DNA of 64,000 bases, from assembly GCF_900451005.1 (NCBI RefSeq), contig NZ_UGIB01000002.1, positions 62,001-126,000 on the forward strand, read 5' to 3'. This document shows positions 36,579-45,698 of this stretch, piece by piece. A program made the translations under genes and the position numbers. The first letter of the stretch is position 1. Every line of letters begins with the position of its first letter. This DNA comes from Helicobacter fennelliae (GTDB taxonomy: Bacteria; Campylobacterota; Campylobacteria; Campylobacterales; Helicobacteraceae). The notes beneath the pieces are model-generated. The model did not search any database and was not told the origin of the DNA. It was given only the letters and a program-made list of their open reading frames with translations.

Positions 36579-36745
36579 TTAATCAATCAAATCCCAAAAG
36601 TATAAATCTCGTATTATATATTGAGTTTCATTAAGATAATTAGGGCTTACTTTCAAGTCTGTATCCACAAAATTATTTCCATTCCATAAAGTAGTATGTC
36701 GTAGTCCATCTGTGCCATCATTGCCACAATACTTTTTGCATAGAA
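36579..36745 (-). pseudogene. C-terminal remnant of a Tae4-like gene
   Basis: The DNA encodes CKKYCGNDGTDGLRHTTLWN and the following NNFVD and LYFWDLID before TAA 36579-36581. That is the His half of a Tae4 toxin; the Cys half is missing. The beginning is fused directly after the stop of the Tai4 gene at 36746. The same junction sequence recurs at about 53080-53128. Confidence 0.65.
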
Positions 36746-37168
36746 TCACTTGCAATCCTTGCAGTATTTTTTGACAATGCGCTTGACTTCATCATCAAGC
36801 GAATGATGACTTTTTGGTTTGTAGTTTGGCTTTAGCAATAACTCTAAACAATGATTTGCTTTGTCTTTTTCAAAATAACTATTGTTTTTATCTATATAGT
36901 CCTTTATTTCATTAAGAGGTTCTACTCCCAAAAGATATACAATCTTACTAATTTTTAAATCGTCTATGCTAAATCTGGCAGGCATTTCTTGGAATTCAAA
37001 TTTTACATTTCTTTCCACTTCAAAATGCCCCATACAATATCCAACAGCCCATAATTTATAATATTCATTTATATTTTTTTTAAAAGTAGATTGTAAAGCA
37101 AATATTGTATCACTCGTAGCATAAGAATGTATAACAACAAACATCACCAACACTATCTTTTTCATCAT
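36746..37168 (-). CDS. Tai4-like secreted immunity protein
   Basis: The start overlaps the amidase stop (ATGA). Signal peptide MKKIVLVMFVVIHSYATSD; the mature part contains YYKLWAVGYCMGHFEVERNV and LGVEPLNEIKDYIDKNNSYF, closely matching the protein at 19144, and ends VKRIVKKYCKDCK. Presumed periplasmic inhibitor of the amidase at 37165. Confidence 0.75.
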   Translation of the reverse strand: MMKKIVLVMFVVIHSYATSDTIFALQSTFKKNINEYYKLWAVGYCMGHFEVERNVKFEFQEMPARFSIDDLKISKIVYLLGVEPLNEIKDYIDKNNSYFEKDKANHCLELLLKPNYKPKSHHSLDDEVKRIVKKYCKDCK

Positions 37169-37911
37169 TCCCCCTCAATCAAATCCCAAAAGTATAAATC
37201 TTTAACAATATAATTTGTTTCTTTCAAAAAATTATAATAACCAAAATCCACATCCACAAAGTCATTTCCATTCCATAAAGTAGTATGTCGCAACCCACTT
37301 GTGCCAATCATTGCCACAATGCCTTTTCTTTGAATAGATTGTAATTCTTTGAAAAATTGTTGATTTTCATCTTTTGAAGTCATATTGTGATAAAAATCTT
37401 CAGAACAACCACATTTTATCTTTTCTTTCACTTGAGTATAAGTAGGTTGTTTCCAAGTCAATTCTTTCCAGTTTAACTTTAAAAGTTCAATAATATCAAA
37501 GACACCTAAGTAATAAGTTTGCTTATCGTCCCCTTGATAGCCTCTCCCCATAACTTGCCTATCCATAGTATTTATAGGGTGGGTGCTATAATTCAGCGCA
37601 TAACTTACACGCAAAGCACAAGTATTATAATATTTATCCATATCATTTATAAACTGATTATAAGCTCCTCCACCAATTTTTACATATCTAGCGGCTACTT
37701 GTTTGTAATAATCTGCTATCTGTAAAGATTCTAATTGTGTATAATTTTGTGTAATTAATAAGCTATAAATCAAATCTTTTGCTTCATTTTCTTGTTCTTG
37801 TGGCAGAGCATTTATCTCCCTATACCCCTTTTCCACGCTCTTAAAACTTGGTCTTTGAATCTTAATTGTTGCCTCTTTGTCTCCACATTTTACCTTGCAT
37901 ATATTTGACAT
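37165..37911 (-). CDS. Tae4-like T6SS amidase effector
   Basis: ATG 37911 overlaps the full-length adaptor stop (TAATG). N-terminal IQRPSFKSVEKGYREINAL precedes the Cys motif NTCALRVSYALNYS near residue 99. ERIKCGCSEDFYHNM-type sequence lies in the middle, and the His motif LRHTTLWNGNDFVDVDFG is near 207. The end is LYFWDLIEGE. It is the closest relative of the amidase at 18389. This is the only amidase here whose adaptor is complete, so it is the reference cassette for the island. Confidence 0.87.
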   Translation of the reverse strand: MSNICKVKCGDKEATIKIQRPSFKSVEKGYREINALPQEQENEAKDLIYSLLITQNYTQLESLQIADYYKQVAARYVKIGGGAYNQFINDMDKYYNTCALRVSYALNYSTHPINTMDRQVMGRGYQGDDKQTYYLGVFDIIELLKLNWKELTWKQPTYTQVKEKIKCGCSEDFYHNMTSKDENQQFFKELQSIQRKGIVAMIGTSGLRHTTLWNGNDFVDVDFGYYNFLKETNYIVKDLYFWDLIEGE

Positions 37912-40337
37912 TATTGCTCCTTTGATAATGCATTAAAGACATTAAGAATTATGGCTTGATTATCTCTTATAGTTGCGGTGGTTTGGTAAGCTTTTCCTTG
38001 AAATTCTAATGTCAAATCCAATCTCTCCCCCTCCTCATACCCTTGTGTTCTTATATGCAAATTTATATCTTGTGAATGTCTTGAGATGTCATTGAGTTTT
38101 ATCTTATCCTCTCCATAAGAAAAATATATTTCTGTGATTTGCTTTTCTTTCTTAGTCTCTTCTAATGCTTCATACTCTAATCTATCATCATTACTTGCTA
38201 GAGTTGCTACTAGATCAGATTCTATCTCTCCTTCATCATACACCCCTCCAATAATTATCTTTAACTCTGTGGTATTGTCTTTGTCTAAGTAATCATCTAA
38301 GCCTAATGCAAATGTAAAGTGAAGTTTGTTCGCTTTAAAAGGAGAAAGGAATACTCTTGTATGAGTAATGCTTATAGATTGTAAAGAAGTATCTTTAGAA
38401 TGAGTAGATTCTCTGTATTCTTTAATGTCTTTAGAATAATTTAGGAGTGGTTTATATTGTCCTATGCCATAGTCTTTATATTCATAGTCTTTATAATATT
38501 CTTTAAAGAGTTTAGGGAGAGATTGGGGGATAATAAAGACAAGATGGATTTGATGGATTCCAAATTGTAGATTGATTTGTTTGTGTTGATATTCTTTATT
38601 GGAATAGCTTTGCAGTAACTCTTTTTCTAAGTCTTTATCACTTATATTTCGTGCATCACTTTGATAATCTAAAATAAGGTTTTCAAAAGGACTTGTCTGT
38701 TCTTTTAGATTATCAAAAAGATAGAATTGAGTAATAGGTAAATTGTCTTGTTGGGATTTGTGTTCTTTATAGTGTAGTCTTAGTATAGGTTTATGAAATT
38801 CTATTTGTGCCTTTAAAGCAACTTTGTCTCTATTCTTAGTATGAGTAGGACTAGGAGCATTGATTTTATAACTATTAGGTTTAGGTGTGCAAATAAGAGG
38901 AAAGCCTTTATCACTCATTACACCACTAGAGACTAAATCTTGCATAATAGGATAATCATCATTAAACTTTTTTAATCCTCTTGCATTTGGAAGTATAGTA
39001 GCTACCATAGTGCAAGGTCCTCCACTTAGCAATGGATTAGTGCAGCCTATAATGCTAGAGTTTAATAAATCAGATTCTAAAACCATAGGAATACCTTTGG
39101 AAGTAAAAGGTTTGCCTTTATTACTCTTTAGCTTTACTACTCCATTATGAGGACATTTTATTTCATCATCTTCTAGTATTGGGTGAAGTAGTGCAGTGGA
39201 TTGACTTTTGTCATTCTGAGCCAAAGGCGAAGAATCTTTATCCCTTTGTGCTTTCTCTTTTTCTTGTATTGCTTGAGATTCAGAGGAGTTACATTCTAAT
39301 TTGATGTTAAGACTAGAATCTAAGAGGGAGTAGTTTAAGAGTGTTAGGGTATTGCTACCCAAAAATACTTGGAGGGTGCTTAGGGAATTGTTAGATTCTG
39401 TGTTGATAGAATCTCTATTGTTGCTTGTAGATTCTATGGAGCTAGAATCTACTTCACCGATTAAGTGATAGATAGGCTTAGATTCTATAAACTCACCTTT
39501 AGAATCTAACTCACCAAAGAATAGGGGATTGCTAGGAGATTCAGATGAGCCTTGTAATAATTGAGAATACAAAAAGATTTGTGTGTTGCTAGAGTTTAGA
39601 GAATCTAAAGTAAGTTTAGATTCTTGATGAAAATCGATATGGGATTCTTGATTATTAGATTCTGTATATCTTTGTTGATATTCTTTGATAAGAGATTCTA
39701 ATCTTTGTATATCAATAGTGCTTGTATCTTTAGTAAAAATATCTATCTTGTCATTGTGGATATGGATAAGGTTAGATAAAGAATTAGCAGAATCTAAGAA
39801 TATAATTACATTGTTTTTGTCATTAGATTCTAAGATGAGATGTGAATCTTTGTTTGCTGTATTTCTATTTGAAAATCTTTCTTGTCTCTCTTTTTCTTTT
39901 TGCTCCTCTTTGTATTCCTTGTAACTTAATTGAGAGATTCTCTCTTGCTCCTCTTTATGCTCTTGCTCTCTTTGCTCTCGTAGATCCATTATGGTTTTAT
40001 AGAGAGCTTTTCTAGCTTGTAGGTATGTGTCGCTTAGAGAATCTTTCCCATACACAAAGATATTGGCAAAGTCAGATTTATAGCCTAGTATCTTACTAAC
40101 ATTTTCTTTTGTGATAAAGCTTTCATCGTTTTCTTTACAAATAGCAAAACTCTTGCAAGTGTATAAAGCTCTAAGCAAATGGATAGGGGAATCTTTTGTG
40201 AGGGAATCTATATCGGAATCTTGAAGCCTTATGATGTTTATGTTATTATCCTTTTGCTTTAAGAAAATAATATTATCAGCGACACAATCCAAATCCTCGT
40301 CGTGATGATACCCTAACTCATATAAAAAATCTTGCAT
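37911..40337 (-). CDS. Full-length T6SS-type adaptor: N-domain, coiled coil, PAAR-like, IPQ and YFSYG modules
   Basis: The 808 residues fall into clear blocks. 1-130 is an N-terminal domain (IHLLRALYTCKSFAICKEND), and about 105-160 a charged coiled coil. 165-370 is a beta-rich region (FLYSQLLQGSSESPSNPLFF; NTLTLLNYSLLDSSLNIKLE). 382-490 is the PAAR-like domain (LHPILEDDEIKCPHNGVVKL, IIGCTNPLLSGGPCTM), and 515-600 a strand-rich part (ILRLHYKEHKSQQDN). 602-706 is IPQ and about 735-800 YFSYG. There is no signal peptide. Inference: a spike-tip carrier whose C-terminal module docks the coupled Tae4. The linker near 385 contains part of the interspersed repeat. Confidence 0.7.
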   Translation of the reverse strand: MQDFLYELGYHHDEDLDCVADNIIFLKQKDNNINIIRLQDSDIDSLTKDSPIHLLRALYTCKSFAICKENDESFITKENVSKILGYKSDFANIFVYGKDSLSDTYLQARKALYKTIMDLREQREQEHKEEQERISQLSYKEYKEEQKEKERQERFSNRNTANKDSHLILESNDKNNVIIFLDSANSLSNLIHIHNDKIDIFTKDTSTIDIQRLESLIKEYQQRYTESNNQESHIDFHQESKLTLDSLNSSNTQIFLYSQLLQGSSESPSNPLFFGELDSKGEFIESKPIYHLIGEVDSSSIESTSNNRDSINTESNNSLSTLQVFLGSNTLTLLNYSLLDSSLNIKLECNSSESQAIQEKEKAQRDKDSSPLAQNDKSQSTALLHPILEDDEIKCPHNGVVKLKSNKGKPFTSKGIPMVLESDLLNSSIIGCTNPLLSGGPCTMVATILPNARGLKKFNDDYPIMQDLVSSGVMSDKGFPLICTPKPNSYKINAPSPTHTKNRDKVALKAQIEFHKPILRLHYKEHKSQQDNLPITQFYLFDNLKEQTSPFENLILDYQSDARNISDKDLEKELLQSYSNKEYQHKQINLQFGIHQIHLVFIIPQSLPKLFKEYYKDYEYKDYGIGQYKPLLNYSKDIKEYRESTHSKDTSLQSISITHTRVFLSPFKANKLHFTFALGLDDYLDKDNTTELKIIIGGVYDEGEIESDLVATLASNDDRLEYEALEETKKEKQITEIYFSYGEDKIKLNDISRHSQDINLHIRTQGYEEGERLDLTLEFQGKAYQTTATIRDNQAIILNVFNALSKEQ
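38030..38530 (-). repeat. About 500-bp block nearly identical to 33785-34290
   Basis: The DNA encoding the IPQ module, its linker and the first half of the YFSYG module is almost base-identical to the orphan fragment gene at 33664-34293. The identity stops inside the YFSYG module, where the two genes diverge. Confidence 0.75.
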
Positions 40338-40357
40338 TACTACTCCTTAATTTATTG

Positions 40358-40450
40358 CTAATCAAAATACAGCCATTTGATGACAAAGAATACTACCACA
40401 GCTACCAATAACAAAGCAGGAATAAAAAGTATAGCTATGAGAGATTCCAT
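40358..40450 (-). CDS. Tiny membrane peptide, truncated duplicate
   Basis: A 30-codon frame (MESLIAILFIPALLLVAVVV then FFVIKWLYFD) copies the start of the 70-residue protein at 40462. It arose from an exact 68-bp direct repeat (40392-40459 and 40616-40683). It is too short to judge whether it is translated. Confidence 0.3.
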   Translation of the reverse strand: MESLIAILFIPALLLVAVVVFFVIKWLYFD

Positions 40451-40459
40451 AATTTTGTC
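40392..40459. repeat. 68-bp direct repeat, copy 1 (copy 2 at 40616-40683)
   Basis: Both copies run from ACTACCACAGCTACC to ATAATTTTGTC and are identical. Copy 2 covers the end of the lipase gene and the start of the small membrane-protein gene; copy 1 lies in the spacer before the full adaptor. Confidence 0.85.
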
Positions 40460-40461
40460 CT

Positions 40462-40674
40462 CTAAAGTCTTGGCAAAATAAAGTTTATAAAGATACCCAA
40501 AGCGGTAAGAAACACTATCACTTTTAAGCTAATTTTTTTATTTTTATAATCTTTCCATACATCAGAAAAATCACTAATATAAACATCATAAAAAACTAAT
40601 TTCACAATATAAATAACTACCACAGCTACCAATAACAAAGCAGGAATAAAAAGTATAGCTATGAGAGATTCCAT
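40462..40674 (-). CDS. Small membrane protein after lipase
   Basis: Seventy residues with two hydrophobic helices flanking a basic/aromatic loop (DVWKDYKNKKISLK). Its start overlaps the end of the lipase gene by 16 bases. It could be a second immunity protein or an accessory of the lipase cassette. No family recognised. Confidence 0.45.
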   Translation of the reverse strand: MESLIAILFIPALLLVAVVVIYIVKLVFYDVYISDFSDVWKDYKNKKISLKVIVFLTALGIFINFILPRL

Positions 40675-42182
40675 AATTTTGTCTCCATAATGCTGGGCTG
40701 GTATAATTGACTTAAAAACTGCATTAGCTCTGCACTACTCATCGCTGTATCATCGATATGGGCTAAAATAGCAAGAGCATTATATATATCCTCTATGGTT
40801 ACGATGACTAGGATATAAGTAGCTATGTTGGTTTTTATTGTGCTTTTTACAATTTTTTTAAGTTCATTTTTAGCTTGTCTGTCTTTAGTAAGATCTTTTT
40901 GAGAAACTCTATATGCCTTATATGCTTTGTAGGGATTAGCGGTTGGCTTAAACCCCTTATCTATCGGTATATGTGGATATGTCGTAGAGAGGATATGCTT
41001 ACCAAAAAACACATAGCCTTTTTCCATATTGATTCTATATATGGCTTCCACACTTGTTTGGATTTGGTGGATTTGGGATTGTGTAAGTGGGCTAGGTAGT
41101 GTAGTATCAGCTATTTTTATGCGTTGAGAAAGGGTTTTGATTTGTTCAAAATATTTTATAGAGATTGGGGTAATACCATTTTCCTCACGCATAGTCATTT
41201 GTTGGTTTCCCAATACATTTGTTTGCAAGTTACAAGCTAAAAATGTATCATTATCCCTAGTCTGTATTTCATAAAAAAGCTTACTTGCAAATTTTTGCAT
41301 ACTTGATTTGACTGGTAATGGGCTATTACTTTGCACATAAGAATCTATGTGATCAGAAGCATAAGGACTTTTTGCTTTAAGATAATAGGGTAAAAAGCTG
41401 TCGAGCTCCTTATTTGGTTTGGTTAAATAGATAAGATTATTTTGTAATCGGATAGAATCTTTGTGTTCTTGCGTGATTTGTAATGGCGTATACATTTCAG
41501 AATCAGGAGAAAAACTATCTAACACAAAGCTCATAATGCTATTAGACCAATCAGGGACTACGCCAATGGAGCTAAAAGTATATGTCTCTTTGATAATTTC
41601 TGGGTACATCAAGGTAAAAAGTTGGGCTAAATAGCCACCAAAGGAATGCCCGACAACAATACATGTATCTTGCAATGGTTGTATTTTGACTTTGTAAAAA
41701 TCTATCATATCCTCACAAATTTTTAAAGATACATCAGCTTTTAGACTATTGCCCAATCCTTGTATATTTGGATTCTCTAAAATATTTAATCTAAAAATAT
41801 CAAGCCCACGAAAGGCGAGAATCTTTTCATTATCGCGTATATCTCTAAATAAAGTAGCACTAAATCCGGAATCTGCCTTATCGATAAAAGCTAGTATTTC
41901 GTAGCGATGTATAAACTCCTCTGCTTGTTTGTCCCCAAAATCCACTCTTGCATCATTATAAAAAGTAAATATGCTAGATGTTAAAGCCCTTTTATAAGAA
42001 CTTTGATGTATTTTTTGTGCTTCTTGTTTGGTTAAATATTTTCTCTGCTCATTAAAGCCCCATTTCTTTTCTTTATCACCATACATTCCCTCATTAAAAC
42101 CTGTGCTATAACTAGCCCAAGCAAGTTCAGCATATTTAGCAAATGCCAATCTTTTTTCTTTTGGATATTCTAGTGATTTCAT
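40659..42182 (-). CDS. Lipase/phospholipase effector candidate (alpha/beta hydrolase)
   Basis: The 507-residue protein has a lipase class 3-like core. FSATLFRDIRDNEKILAFRG is followed by the nucleophile elbow CIVVGHSFGGYLAQLFTLMY (Ser near residue 178) and YTFSSIGV-type sequence. A hydrophobic stretch lies near the C terminus (IATYILVIVTIEDIYNALAI). There is no signal peptide, consistent with T6SS delivery of a membrane-attacking phospholipase. It directly follows a membrane protein candidate immunity (42183) and a short PAAR-like adaptor (42837). It shares DIR(D/N)NE, LAQLF and overall length with the lipase at 60042. Confidence 0.75.
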   Translation of the reverse strand: MKSLEYPKEKRLAFAKYAELAWASYSTGFNEGMYGDKEKKWGFNEQRKYLTKQEAQKIHQSSYKRALTSSIFTFYNDARVDFGDKQAEEFIHRYEILAFIDKADSGFSATLFRDIRDNEKILAFRGLDIFRLNILENPNIQGLGNSLKADVSLKICEDMIDFYKVKIQPLQDTCIVVGHSFGGYLAQLFTLMYPEIIKETYTFSSIGVVPDWSNSIMSFVLDSFSPDSEMYTPLQITQEHKDSIRLQNNLIYLTKPNKELDSFLPYYLKAKSPYASDHIDSYVQSNSPLPVKSSMQKFASKLFYEIQTRDNDTFLACNLQTNVLGNQQMTMREENGITPISIKYFEQIKTLSQRIKIADTTLPSPLTQSQIHQIQTSVEAIYRINMEKGYVFFGKHILSTTYPHIPIDKGFKPTANPYKAYKAYRVSQKDLTKDRQAKNELKKIVKSTIKTNIATYILVIVTIEDIYNALAILAHIDDTAMSSAELMQFLSQLYQPSIMETKLWNLS

Positions 42183-42800
42183 TTACCACCCCATAAGTCT
42201 TTTAACTTCTTGTTTGGCTTTGTATTCTTTATATTTAGCAATATCAGAGCAATACCATACTCTTCCACTGCCACCATAGTTTTGATGAAACATTCCTATA
42301 TCTAACCACTTATAAATATGAAACTTTAAAAATAGCTTACCACTATTCCTATCATACCAAAATACTTCTTCTTCAGTCAAGCGATAACTAATTCGTTTAA
42401 CATTCTCTTTTTCTTTGGGATATTCATTAGAATGTTTATATTTCTCTCTTAACTCAGTATCATAAATCACTTTTTTCGAATCACTTTCACTACACAACCT
42501 CTCAAACTCCCTAAAGCTAGGCTGCCACTCAAGTGGGATAAAAGAGAAGCCAAACCAAGAAAGCATAATAAGTGGATAAGGCAGGGCTAGATAGAGTTTT
42601 TTAACTCTTAGATTCTTTTTAAAGATTCTATTAAAGCTCCATACACAGAATCGTAAAAAGAGATACACCCATATACAAGAAAGGATAAAAAGAGTAATCC
42701 AACCAAAAAAAGGAAAGGGAATAAAGGTAAGGATATAGTGATAGTGAATAGTAAGAATCGTAAGAACAATGAGTATAAAAAACTTTAAAAATGTTTTCAT
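42183..42800 (-). CDS. Membrane protein, candidate immunity for the adjacent lipase
   Basis: The 205-residue protein has two to three N-terminal membrane helices (residues 5-60 and about 75-90) and a soluble C-terminal domain of about 110 residues ending KQEVKRLMGW. Its stop is immediately followed by the lipase ATG. Its placement between adaptor and lipase copies the adaptor-immunity-lipase order of two other cassettes, where the slot holds a lipoprotein. Confidence 0.55.
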   Translation of the reverse strand: MKTFLKFFILIVLTILTIHYHYILTFIPFPFFGWITLFILSCIWVYLFLRFCVWSFNRIFKKNLRVKKLYLALPYPLIMLSWFGFSFIPLEWQPSFREFERLCSESDSKKVIYDTELREKYKHSNEYPKEKENVKRISYRLTEEEVFWYDRNSGKLFLKFHIYKWLDIGMFHQNYGGSGRVWYCSDIAKYKEYKAKQEVKRLMGW

Positions 42801-42836
42801 TTATCCACTCCATAAGTTTTTATTTCTTGTTTAACT

Positions 42837-43865
42837 TTAACTAAGACAACCACTAGATACTAAATCTTGCATAATAGGATAGTCATCATTAAACTTTTTT
42901 AATCCTCTTGCATTTGGGAGTATAGTAGCTACCATAGTGCAAGGTCCTCCACTAAGTATAGGATTAGTGCAACCTATGATAGAGCTATGTAATAAATCAG
43001 ATTCTAAAACCATAGGAATACCTTTAGATTTAAAAGGTTTGCCTTTATTACTCTTTAGCTTTACTACTCCATTATGAGGACATTTTATTTCATTATCTTC
43101 TAGTAGAGGGTGAAGCATAGCTAAGCTTAAAGGTTTTAATTGTTCAGGTTGTTTTTGTTGTTTTGTTTTGGCTTTAGCTTGTTGTTGTTTGGCTTTAGAT
43201 TCTTTGTTTGTTAATGTGAGTTTAATATTTAGAGTAGAATCTAAGAGAGAGTAGTTTAAAAGAGTAAGAGTAGAAGAGTTTAAAAAGATAGTAAGTGTGC
43301 CTAGATTATTTTCTTCATCTTTGGGGGAGAAGTGATAGATAGGAAGAGATTCGTCTAATCCTGTGTTAGACTTAGAATCTAATTTGCCAAAGAAAAAGGG
43401 ATTAGATTGTATTTCAGATGAGCCTGTGAGAAGGGTGGAATAAAAAAAGAGAGAGGGCTTATAGGATTGTAATTCCTCTATGCTTTCTTGTAGATTTAAT
43501 TCTTGTTTGATTTGTTCATAGATTGTATCACAATCAATGAAATCTTTATCGTTGGCAAAGAGATATAACTCTTTTGTTTGTGTATCTATATAAATGGTAG
43601 AGCTCATAGGGTTAAATGTAGCCTGTATTTCACTATTTTGATTAGCAAGATACAAGCTTTTGCATTCTTCATCATAAAGTAAATTAATTATTTGTTTTTC
43701 TTTAGCATTGAAAAATTCTTCGTTATCATCAGATAAGACAATATTGGCAAAATTGGATTTATAAGTATAAGTTTTATAGATATTTTCTTTTTCTAATATA
43801 TCTTGATTTTCTTTGTCTTCTATGCAAAAAGGTAAGGCTTTATAGAGCGTTCTGTATTTATTCAT
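42837..43865 (-). CDS. Short adaptor ending after the PAAR-like domain
   Basis: The 342 residues contain a shortened N-domain, the beta-rich middle (SSTLTLLNYSLLDSTLNIKL), a Lys/Gln-rich linker (KAKQQQAKAKTKQQKQ) and the PAAR-like domain (LHPLLEDNEIKCPHNGVVKL; ILSGGPCTMVATILPNARGL). The protein stops at DLVSSGCLS, where longer adaptors continue with the LHYKEH region. The start is next to the preceding lipase stop. Inference: a spike-tip adaptor for the lipase cassette downstream, carrying it non-covalently. Confidence 0.6.
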   Translation of the reverse strand: MNKYRTLYKALPFCIEDKENQDILEKENIYKTYTYKSNFANIVLSDDNEEFFNAKEKQIINLLYDEECKSLYLANQNSEIQATFNPMSSTIYIDTQTKELYLFANDKDFIDCDTIYEQIKQELNLQESIEELQSYKPSLFFYSTLLTGSSEIQSNPFFFGKLDSKSNTGLDESLPIYHFSPKDEENNLGTLTIFLNSSTLTLLNYSLLDSTLNIKLTLTNKESKAKQQQAKAKTKQQKQPEQLKPLSLAMLHPLLEDNEIKCPHNGVVKLKSNKGKPFKSKGIPMVLESDLLHSSIIGCTNPILSGGPCTMVATILPNARGLKKFNDDYPIMQDLVSSGCLS

Positions 43866-45698
43866 TTATGCTCCTTTTAGCAAACATTTCATATCATTTT
43901 TATCTATAATTTTAGTATAAATCTCAAGAGCAAGTAAAAGTAAAAAGGTATTCATTGTATCATTTTTGCTTAGCTCTTTCTTTATAACTCTCTCTTTTAT
44001 ATCCTCCATTTGTATCACTTCACTTTTTCCATTGAAATCGTATTCATATCTTTGTGCCATTTTTTTAGGATTATGAACAAAAATATGTAAAATTTCTTGT
44101 TGATACACACTAAGATAGTTATCATTTTTGCTTGTCTTTGTAATAGTTGTTGCATTTGTTATAAGCTTATTGCCATATATTAATTCCATAAGCAGTTTAG
44201 AATAGGAGTTAAGATAATCTAGTGCTTTTTCTATACTTTGGCTAAGTTGTATTTTGGCTTGATTACTTGGGGATTGCAGGAGATAATTATAAAAATACAA
44301 TATTTGTAAGATACTTTCCAAGAAATGACTTGTCGCTACATAACTTGTTTCTAGCTCTCCTACATAGAGTAAATGTAGCCTTTGTGTGTTTTTATAATCT
44401 AGTTTATCTATAATATTTAATCCATACTTATATCCTAAATCAGAAATCACAGATATTGAGGGTTCTAGGGTTTGTTTCCATTCTCTTGCAAAAGATTCTT
44501 CTTTAGGTAGAGGATTTTTTATAGTTTCTATATGATGCACTTCTATTTTTGTTTGTGCTTTAGAGAGTTCTTTTGCATTTATCGCAAGATTCTCAATCTC
44601 CTCTTCTCCTATTTCTTGTTTAAGTGTATCTGCATATTCTGTATAATTTTCTAAAGTATCATTGGGATTACAAGTATGGACACATTTATCAATTATTTTT
44701 CTTGTAAAGCCTAAAAGATTAAAAAGTTTTTTTGCACATTTGACAATGAGTTTGCCTACAAGCCTTATAACTCTTATGGCAATATTTAAAAGACTAGCTA
44801 GTATTCCTCCAAATCCCGGCGCATTAAAAGTATAGAGTTTATGGATAGCTTCTGTTTTGTGGCATAGACAAAAGGCTTGTGCAAGATGTCCTCCTAAAGA
44901 ATGCCCTACTACATTAAGCTTATAGATAGAATCCTTTATATCTTTTTCAATAGTTTTTAAGACTTCTTTTTTAAATTTTACTAAAGAAATGATTTGAGGG
45001 ATAGCAACTCCAATAGCAATAGAGCCATCAGTTAAAACTATATCTTTAAAAAGTTCTGCCCCTCTTATTTCTGTGCCGCGAAAGGCTAAAAGATAAGTGT
45101 CTTTAGAATCTTTAGCTAAATGGTCTTTAAAAAGCGTATGAGAATAGCCACTCATAGAAGTATTAAGTTGATGATGGAGTATCTCAAAGCGAGAAGTGAA
45201 ATATTTAGTGCGAGGGGAGAGGTGGTAGGTATTTTTATCTTGTATGGCTCTTTCTTTATTAACTGAAACTTCAATTTTTTGTTTATCACTCTTTTTATCT
45301 CTATAAATAAGGTTTTGGATTCTATTGTCAATCAATGTTGGCTCTAATTCGCTGGGATTATCATATTTGGGCGTTTTTATTTCTATATCCTGACTAAATC
45401 TAGCTTCAATAGCTAAAGCATAAGCTGTGGGTTGTCCTAGTTTGATTTTTTTATCATTAAATAATTGTTTTGCTAAAACAGATTTATTGATATTTTCCTC
45501 TTTTATTTCATACCCTAATTTTATTCCATCTGCATATATCCATCTTGCAGGTGGTTTAAATGCGGGGATTTTAGCTCTAAACTCATCATCTCTTGGGTCA
45601 ATTTCTTCATTATTATCTATATAATGCAACATTGCATAACTAGCATCAGCTACATCTGCATAGTCTTTAGCCTGCTCTATGAAGTCTTTGGGCGTCAT
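43866..45698 (-). CDS. Lipase class 3-like effector candidate
   Basis: The 610-residue protein has an N-terminal domain (TPKDFIEQAKDYADVADASY), then TYLLAFRGTEIRGAELFKDI and the nucleophile elbow LNVVGHSLGGHLAQAFCLCH (Ser near 264), followed by YTFNAPGFGG. A hydrophobic segment follows (LASLLNIAIRVIRLVGKLIV). There is no signal peptide. The start overlaps a lipoprotein stop (ATGA). The first 140 residues are duplicated as two truncated genes just upstream (46312 and 47519). Likely a T6SS phospholipase acting on the target membrane. Confidence 0.75.
   Translation of the reverse strand: MTPKDFIEQAKDYADVADASYAMLHYIDNNEEIDPRDDEFRAKIPAFKPPARWIYADGIKLGYEIKEENINKSVLAKQLFNDKKIKLGQPTAYALAIEARFSQDIEIKTPKYDNPSELEPTLIDNRIQNLIYRDKKSDKQKIEVSVNKERAIQDKNTYHLSPRTKYFTSRFEILHHQLNTSMSGYSHTLFKDHLAKDSKDTYLLAFRGTEIRGAELFKDIVLTDGSIAIGVAIPQIISLVKFKKEVLKTIEKDIKDSIYKLNVVGHSLGGHLAQAFCLCHKTEAIHKLYTFNAPGFGGILASLLNIAIRVIRLVGKLIVKCAKKLFNLLGFTRKIIDKCVHTCNPNDTLENYTEYADTLKQEIGEEEIENLAINAKELSKAQTKIEVHHIETIKNPLPKEESFAREWKQTLEPSISVISDLGYKYGLNIIDKLDYKNTQRLHLLYVGELETSYVATSHFLESILQILYFYNYLLQSPSNQAKIQLSQSIEKALDYLNSYSKLLMELIYGNKLITNATTITKTSKNDNYLSVYQQEILHIFVHNPKKMAQRYEYDFNGKSEVIQMEDIKERVIKKELSKNDTMNTFLLLLALEIYTKIIDKNDMKCLLKGA

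Noticed and set aside
37911-40337. VgrG or Hcp identity for the large adaptors
   Set aside because: No gp27/gp5-like or Hcp pattern is visible; the only spike-related signal is the PAAR-like domain in the middle.
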